This document shows positions 6,315-11,020 of a DNA stretch of 11,020 bases, one piece after another (the first letter of the stretch is position 1; each line of letters opens with the position of its first letter). The DNA is from Chloroflexota bacterium (lineage in GTDB: Bacteria; Chloroflexota; Limnocylindria; Limnocylindrales; CSP1-4): the NCBI GenBank assembly GCA_021785115.1, contig JAJYGO010000034.1, forward strand, positions 1 to 11,020. The letters are read 5' to 3'. Under the pieces are notes generated by a model. That model was given only the letters and a program-made list of their open reading frames with translations. It made no database searches and was not told the origin of the DNA. A program made the translations under genes and the position numbers.

Positions 6315-7316
6315 TCACCTGCGCCGGGTGGGACGGCGGCGCTCCCGCAGCACGGACCGCGCCATGAAGAGCACGTTGGCGGGCCGTTCCGCCAGCCGGC
6401 GCATGTAGTAGGGGTACCACTCGGTCCCGAAGGGAACGTACACGCGCACCGTGTACCCCTGGGCGACCAGTCGCTCCTGCAGGTCGCGCCGGATCCCGTA
6501 GAGCATCTGGAACTCGAACTGCGACGGCTCGATCCGCTCGCGCTCGACGAACCCCCGCACCCACGAGACGAGCAACTCGTCGTGGGTGGCAAGGGCGGGA
6601 TACTGCCCGTCGCGCAGCAGCGCCTCGGCCAGGCGCCGGAAGCTGTCGTCCACGTCGGCCTTGCGCGGGAACGCGACCTCGGCGGGCTCGTCGTAGGCGC
6701 CCTTGCACAGACGGACGCGGATGCCGGCGCCGTTCATCTCCGCCACGTCCGCCACCGTGCGACGGAGGTATGCCTGGAGCACCACGCCGACGTTCGGGTG
6801 GGACGCGTGCGCCTCGCGCACGAGCTCCAGGGTCCGCGCCGTGTGCAGGTGGTCCTCCATGTCGACCCGGACGAAGGCACCGAGCTCCGCGGCGCGCTCG
6901 ACGATGCGGAGCAGGTTCTCGCGACATGCCGCCAGGTCGACGTCCAGGCCGAGCTGCGTGAGCTTCACGCTGACGTTCCGGTCGAGCCCGCGCTCGGCCA
7001 GCGCCGAGAGCACGTCCAGGTAGCGATCGGCAGCGGCGCGGGCGGCCTCGACGGTGTCCACCGACTCGCCCAGCACGTCGACGGTGGTGGCCAGCCCGCG
7101 TGCATGCAGCCGCTCGAGGACGACGAGCGCCTCGGGGAGTGTCTCGCCGGCCACGAACCGGCGGACGGTGCCCCGCGTCAGCGAGCTGCTGGCGGCGAGC
7201 TGCGCCAGTCGGCGCCGGCGCGAGGCCCACAGGAACCCGGCCCGCAGGGCACGCGCGGCGCCATCGCCGGCCGCCTCCCGGACCCGACCCCCGCACTGCG
7301 CACCAGTCGAGCTCAT
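6315..7316 (-). CDS. Proline dehydrogenase, monofunctional (PRODH)
   Basis: This 333-residue FAD enzyme oxidises L-proline to 1-pyrroline-5-carboxylate and passes electrons to the membrane quinone pool. It is the TIM-barrel PRODH domain alone, without the aldehyde dehydrogenase of PutA. Motifs, numbered from the chosen ATG, are RRFVAGE (52-58), TVDVLGESV (78-86), SVKLTQLG (116-123), VDMEDH (151-156), VLQAYLRR (179-186), RVRLCKGAYDE (200-210), ATHD (243-246), FQMLYGIR (269-276) and YVPFGTEWYPYYMRRLAERPAN (293-314). Arg306-Arg307 are the substrate carboxylate arginines. Tyr293 matches Tyr540 of E. coli PutA, which favours proline; the related hydroxyproline dehydrogenases have Ser there. The ATG at 7316 is chosen because AGGAGG lies 10 nt upstream; a TTG three codons earlier overlaps the upstream stop but is too close to that site. 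No P5C dehydrogenase is in view. It is the last gene of a three-gene operon. Confidence 0.93.
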   Translation of the reverse strand: MSSTGAQCGGRVREAAGDGAARALRAGFLWASRRRRLAQLAASSSLTRGTVRRFVAGETLPEALVVLERLHARGLATTVDVLGESVDTVEAARAAADRYLDVLSALAERGLDRNVSVKLTQLGLDVDLAACRENLLRIVERAAELGAFVRVDMEDHLHTARTLELVREAHASHPNVGVVLQAYLRRTVADVAEMNGAGIRVRLCKGAYDEPAEVAFPRKADVDDSFRRLAEALLRDGQYPALATHDELLVSWVRGFVERERIEPSQFEFQMLYGIRRDLQERLVAQGYTVRVYVPFGTEWYPYYMRRLAERPANVLFMARSVLRERRRPTRRR

Positions 7317-7321
7317 CTCGG

Positions 7322-7816
7322 TCAAGCCTCCTCCGCACCCGGACGGCCGCCCGGGTGCTCGCGGTTCCCCTGGTCGCCAACGTCGTCCCGGCCGTCGTTC
7401 GCCGTCTCCGCCGCACGCCGCTCCTCGGTGGCGGCCTCGAGCGCGGCCATCGCCACCTTCGCCGATTCGTCGCGCTGGAACGCCTCCAGGCGCCCCTGGC
7501 GGTGCGACCGGACCGCCTCGCGCAGCACGGCCTCCGGGATGCGACCACCGAGGCCCCCGTCCGGCTGGGGGTACAGCCGGCAGCCGATGCCGGCCTTGAA
7601 CCCGGCAGGCAGCGGCACCACGTCGACCCCGTTCAGGCGAACCGTGGGCGAGCCGGGGAACTCGAGGAACTCGGCGTCGTCCTGGCTCCCCACCAGCACG
7701 AGCTGGATGGGAGTCTCGATCGCCCCCTCGGAGAGGACGCGGTGGAGATCGGCGCGGACGCGCTCCCAGTGCGGGCAGTCGAGGGTGTAGAGCAGCTCGA
7801 CGCGGAGATCCGACAC
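7322..7816 (-). CDS. Thioredoxin-fold protein with a single N-terminal Cys (CPHW)
   Basis: A 164-residue soluble protein with a thioredoxin-like fold: strand RVELLYTLDCPHWERVRADL (5-24), a second strand IQLVLV, the cis-proline loop GSPTVRLNGVDVV (55-67) and GIGCRLYPQPDGGLGGRIPEAVLREAV (76-102). The redox site has one Cys (C14) instead of CXXC; C79, in the family's CRLY segment, is the only other Cys, so the two may pair or C14 may act alone. Related small proteins occur widely in actinobacteria and Chloroflexota with no settled function; some lie in metal or mercury gene sets. The last ~45 residues are a charged, low-complexity tail (AAETANDGRDDVGDQ...). It starts at a GTG only 1 nt after the LiaF-like stop and ends 5 nt before the proline dehydrogenase ATG, so it is coupled to both. 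Confidence 0.8.
   Translation of the reverse strand: MSDLRVELLYTLDCPHWERVRADLHRVLSEGAIETPIQLVLVGSQDDAEFLEFPGSPTVRLNGVDVVPLPAGFKAGIGCRLYPQPDGGLGGRIPEAVLREAVRSHRQGRLEAFQRDESAKVAMAALEAATEERRAAETANDGRDDVGDQGNREHPGGRPGAEEA
7327..7332 (-). promoter_or_regulatory. Ribosome binding site deciding the proline dehydrogenase start
   Basis: The minus strand reads GGAGGAGG here (7327-7334), inside the end of the thioredoxin-fold gene. The AGGAGG core is 10 nt from the ATG at 7316 but only 1 nt from the TTG at 7325, so the ATG is the usable start. Confidence 0.65.
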
Positions 7817-7817
7817 C

Positions 7818-8639
7818 TCAGGACGCGGATGCCTCGGTCGCGGCCGGCTCGGGACGCGCGCGCCGGACCGCCACCTCGCCGATCATCGCCTGGGCATCCA
7901 GCCGGATCCACCGGGTGGCCCCCGCGAAGTCCTCCGTCTCGGACCGCACGTCCGCCAGCACCGACCCCGACGAGCGGCCGAGCGCCTCGGTGGCACCGAG
8001 GAGGCTCGCCGTCCGAACCGCGGCCGGGATCCCGGCCGGCAGCAGGACCCGGATCTCGCCGATCCCCGTGCTCACGTGGATGGGCGTCTCGCCCTCGGGA
8101 AACGTCGCCTGCGAGAGATCCAGCCGGATCTCGCCGAGGAAGGTCTCGACCCGCATCGGTCCGGCCTGCATCGGGCCCGCCATCTCGATCTCGCCCATGA
8201 ACCGCTGCTCGTGGATCCATCCCGGCCACGTGCCGTGCGCGGTTCCGCCCCAGCCCCCGTGCGACGTGCCGGTGCCCGTCCCGGGCGCACCCCAGGCCGT
8301 CGAGCCGGGCGCCGACCCGCCCGCGGCCCCGGCGCCGGACGCAGACCCGACCCAGGCGGTCGACACGTCGGGCGACCCCGCGGCACCCCCGGGCGCGGAA
8401 CCGGCCGACCCGGACCCGGGGAACCCGGGCGCGGGCGGCGCGGACCATCCGGCGGGAGGCCCGGCCCGACGCCGGTCACTGGCGGCCACGATCAACCAGA
8501 GACCGAGGCCCACGATGAGCAGCGGCCAGATCCAGTGGAACGTGTCGCCCAGGCCGAGCCCGCCGCCCACGGTGCCCAGCAGCGCCAGGACGCCGATGAC
8601 GAGGACGATCGCGCCGAACACCTCTCCAGCCGAACGCAT
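7818..8639 (-). CDS. LiaF-like membrane protein (two TM helices, Gly/Ala linker, C-terminal LiaF-type domain)
   Basis: A 273-residue membrane protein. Two hydrophobic helices lie at about 7-27 (FGAIVLVIGVLALLGTVGGG) and 37-53 (IWPLLIVGLGLWLIVAA), joined by a short GDTFHW turn, the arrangement of LiaI/LiaF N-termini. A long flexible linker (about 56-140) is rich in Gly, Ala, Ser and Pro. The C-terminal domain (about 143-262) repeats GEI-type strands: MGEIEMAG, LGEIRLDLSQATFPEGETPIHVSTGIGEIRVLLPAGIPAAV, then MIGEVAV. This is the pattern of the cell-wall-active antibiotic response domain of LiaF, which in Firmicutes restrains the LiaRS envelope-stress system. No LiaRS-type kinase or regulator is in view, so the partner is unknown. 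A promoter gives a leaderless start at this ATG, and the next gene begins 1 nt after the stop. The fold assignment is by motif pattern only. Confidence 0.78.
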   Translation of the reverse strand: MRSAGEVFGAIVLVIGVLALLGTVGGGLGLGDTFHWIWPLLIVGLGLWLIVAASDRRRAGPPAGWSAPPAPGFPGSGSAGSAPGGAAGSPDVSTAWVGSASGAGAAGGSAPGSTAWGAPGTGTGTSHGGWGGTAHGTWPGWIHEQRFMGEIEMAGPMQAGPMRVETFLGEIRLDLSQATFPEGETPIHVSTGIGEIRVLLPAGIPAAVRTASLLGATEALGRSSGSVLADVRSETEDFAGATRWIRLDAQAMIGEVAVRRARPEPAATEASAS

Positions 8640-8645
8640 GGCGCC

Positions 8646-8674
8646 ATGCTACGCGGCCGGCCGGGTGGCGTCAG
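8646..8674 (-). promoter_or_regulatory. Promoter of the LiaF-like/thioredoxin/PRODH operon (leaderless)
   Basis: The minus strand has CTGACG (8674-8669, four of six matches to TTGACA), a 17-nt spacer and TAGCAT (8651-8646), then 6 nt to the ATG at 8639. Transcription would start at or beside the ATG, and no Shine-Dalgarno sequence is present. The whole promoter fits in the 49-bp gap after the tyrosine phenol-lyase gene. It is the best-formed promoter of the window. Confidence 0.65.
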
Positions 8675-8688
8675 CGTCCGACCGCAGG

Positions 8689-10254
<1,566 letters not shown>

Positions 10255-11020
10255 CTAGTGCTCCGGGCCGGAGGCCGCCTGGCGCTCCAGCTGCTCGCCG
10301 AGCTCCTCCGTCCGGCGGAAGGCCGCCCAGACCGCCTCCGAGAGGACGGTGCGCAGCCGCCCGGACTCCAGCTCGTGCAGCGCCGCCGCGCTGGTCCCGC
10401 CCGGCGACGTGACCATGTTCCGCAGCTCGGCAGGGTGCATGCCGCTGGACTTGGCGAAGAGGGTGCTCCCCTCGAGCGTCTCGATGACCAGGTCGTGCGC
10501 GATGTGGCGGGGGAACCCCAGGTGGACGGCGGCGTCGATGAGTGCCTCCATCACCAGGAAGACGTAGGTGGGGCCGGTGCCGCTCACCGCGGTGGCCATG
10601 GCCACCATCCGCTCGTCGTCCACGGCGAGCTCGGCGCCGAGCGCCCGCAGCAGCGTGGAGGCCTGGTCGCGCTGCTCGGCCGTCACCTCGGGCGTGGCGT
10701 ACCAGACGGTCATCCCCTTGCCGAGCCGCGCCGGGGTGTTGGGCATGCTCCGCACGATGGCGCGGTGGCGCAGCACCGTGGACAGCGCGGTCGTGGTGGC
10801 GCCCGCGATGATGCTGAGCACGAGCTGCGACTCGGAGAGCTGGCCGGCGAGCTCCCGGCCGACACGCACCAGCATCTGCGGCTTGATCCCCAGCACCACC
10901 ACGTCGGCCGCCCGGACCGCCTCCACGTTCGACGCGCAGACGCGGATCCCGTAGTCGCGCTCGAGCTGGGCGCGACGGTCGGCGCGCGGGTGGCTTGCCA
11001 GGATCTGGGTCGGCTCCACC
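10255..11020 (-). CDS. proC: Pyrroline-5-carboxylate reductase, 5' end cut by the window edge
   Basis: The visible 255 codons encode most of ProC, which reduces 1-pyrroline-5-carboxylate to L-proline with NAD(P)H. The N-terminal dinucleotide loop (GxGxMG, roughly the first 15-20 residues) lies beyond the window. The GTG near 11019 is an in-frame valine, not a start. Visible landmarks are the Rossmann strand VVVLGIKPQ, LSIIAGATT, IVRSMPNTPARLGKGMTVW, VSGTGPTYVFLVMEALIDAAVHLGF (canonical GSGPAY here GTGPTY) and the C-terminal signature VTSPGGTSAAALHELESGRLRTVLSEAVWAAFRRTEELG. It ends with TAG at 10255-10257. Its proline-forming role is opposite to that of the proline dehydrogenase 3 kb away. 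The operon context upstream is not visible. Confidence 0.93.
   Translation of the reverse strand, partial: VEPTQILASHPRADRRAQLERDYGIRVCASNVEAVRAADVVVLGIKPQMLVRVGRELAGQLSESQLVLSIIAGATTTALSTVLRHRAIVRSMPNTPARLGKGMTVWYATPEVTAEQRDQASTLLRALGAELAVDDERMVAMATAVSGTGPTYVFLVMEALIDAAVHLGFPRHIAHDLVIETLEGSTLFAKSSGMHPAELRNMVTSPGGTSAAALHELESGRLRTVLSEAVWAAFRRTEELGEQLERQAASGPEH

Noticed and set aside
7317..7325. TTG start for proline dehydrogenase overlapping the upstream stop
   Set aside because: The AGGAGG lies only 1 nt before it, too close for initiation; the ATG at 7316 has a 10-nt spacing.
8290..8470. Possible tandem repeat in the Gly/Ala/Ser/Pro-rich linker of the LiaF-like gene
   Set aside because: Low-complexity composition without a regular unit length; it is best seen as a flexible linker.
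11017..11019. GTG at the right edge as the true proC start
   Set aside because: The Rossmann glycine loop that begins every ProC is missing, so the gene continues beyond the window.

Overview
The window is very G+C-rich, with a strong preference for G or C at third codon positions. It reads as one stretch of a bacterial chromosome with a metabolic gene set and no mobile-element, phage, CRISPR, tRNA or rRNA signal. A separately encoded four-subunit 2-oxoacid:ferredoxin oxidoreductase, a Bacteroidetes-like variant of the KDPG/KHG aldolase, leaderless-looking TAGNNT promoters and high GC together suggest a GC-rich Chloroflexota or a relative (an actinobacterium is possible). This is inference; no marker gene settles it.

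Layout. Positions 2-3003 (minus strand) hold a korDABC-type operon: a ferredoxin-like delta subunit, then alpha, beta and gamma. The first gene appears to be split between two reading frames at a run of seven C (G on the plus strand, 2949-2955). A divergent intergenic region (3004-3215) leads to a plus-strand block: an EamA/DMT-type exporter (3216-4208), a class V alanine/serine-glyoxylate-type aminotransferase (4327-5472) and a 4-hydroxy-2-oxoglutarate/KDPG-family aldolase (5579-6256). A near-perfect 34-nt inverted repeat lies just after the transporter. Convergent to this block, and read leftwards from 8639, is a tightly packed three-gene operon: a LiaF-like membrane protein, a thioredoxin-fold protein and a monofunctional proline dehydrogenase. 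Its probable promoter lies 6 nt from the ATG, so the mRNA should be leaderless. Further right, also on the minus strand, are a tyrosine phenol-lyase (8689-10125) with its own promoter and strong ribosome binding site, and a 5'-truncated pyrroline-5-carboxylate reductase (10255-window end).

How the genes could work together. Most products handle small 2-oxoacids and amino acids. Proline dehydrogenase feeds carbon towards glutamate and 2-oxoglutarate, a likely substrate of the ferredoxin oxidoreductase. Tyrosine phenol-lyase and the aldolase both release pyruvate. The aldolase, if it acts on 4-hydroxy-2-oxoglutarate, also releases glyoxylate, which the neighbouring aminotransferase could convert to glycine. 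Aminotransferase, aldolase and proline dehydrogenase together resemble the animal hydroxyproline degradation route. The aldolase lacks the Gly-Gly of the usual phosphate-binding PTGG loop, which favours a non-phosphorylated substrate. The Tyr kept in the proline dehydrogenase active site argues for proline rather than hydroxyproline as its substrate. The link is therefore a hypothesis to test.
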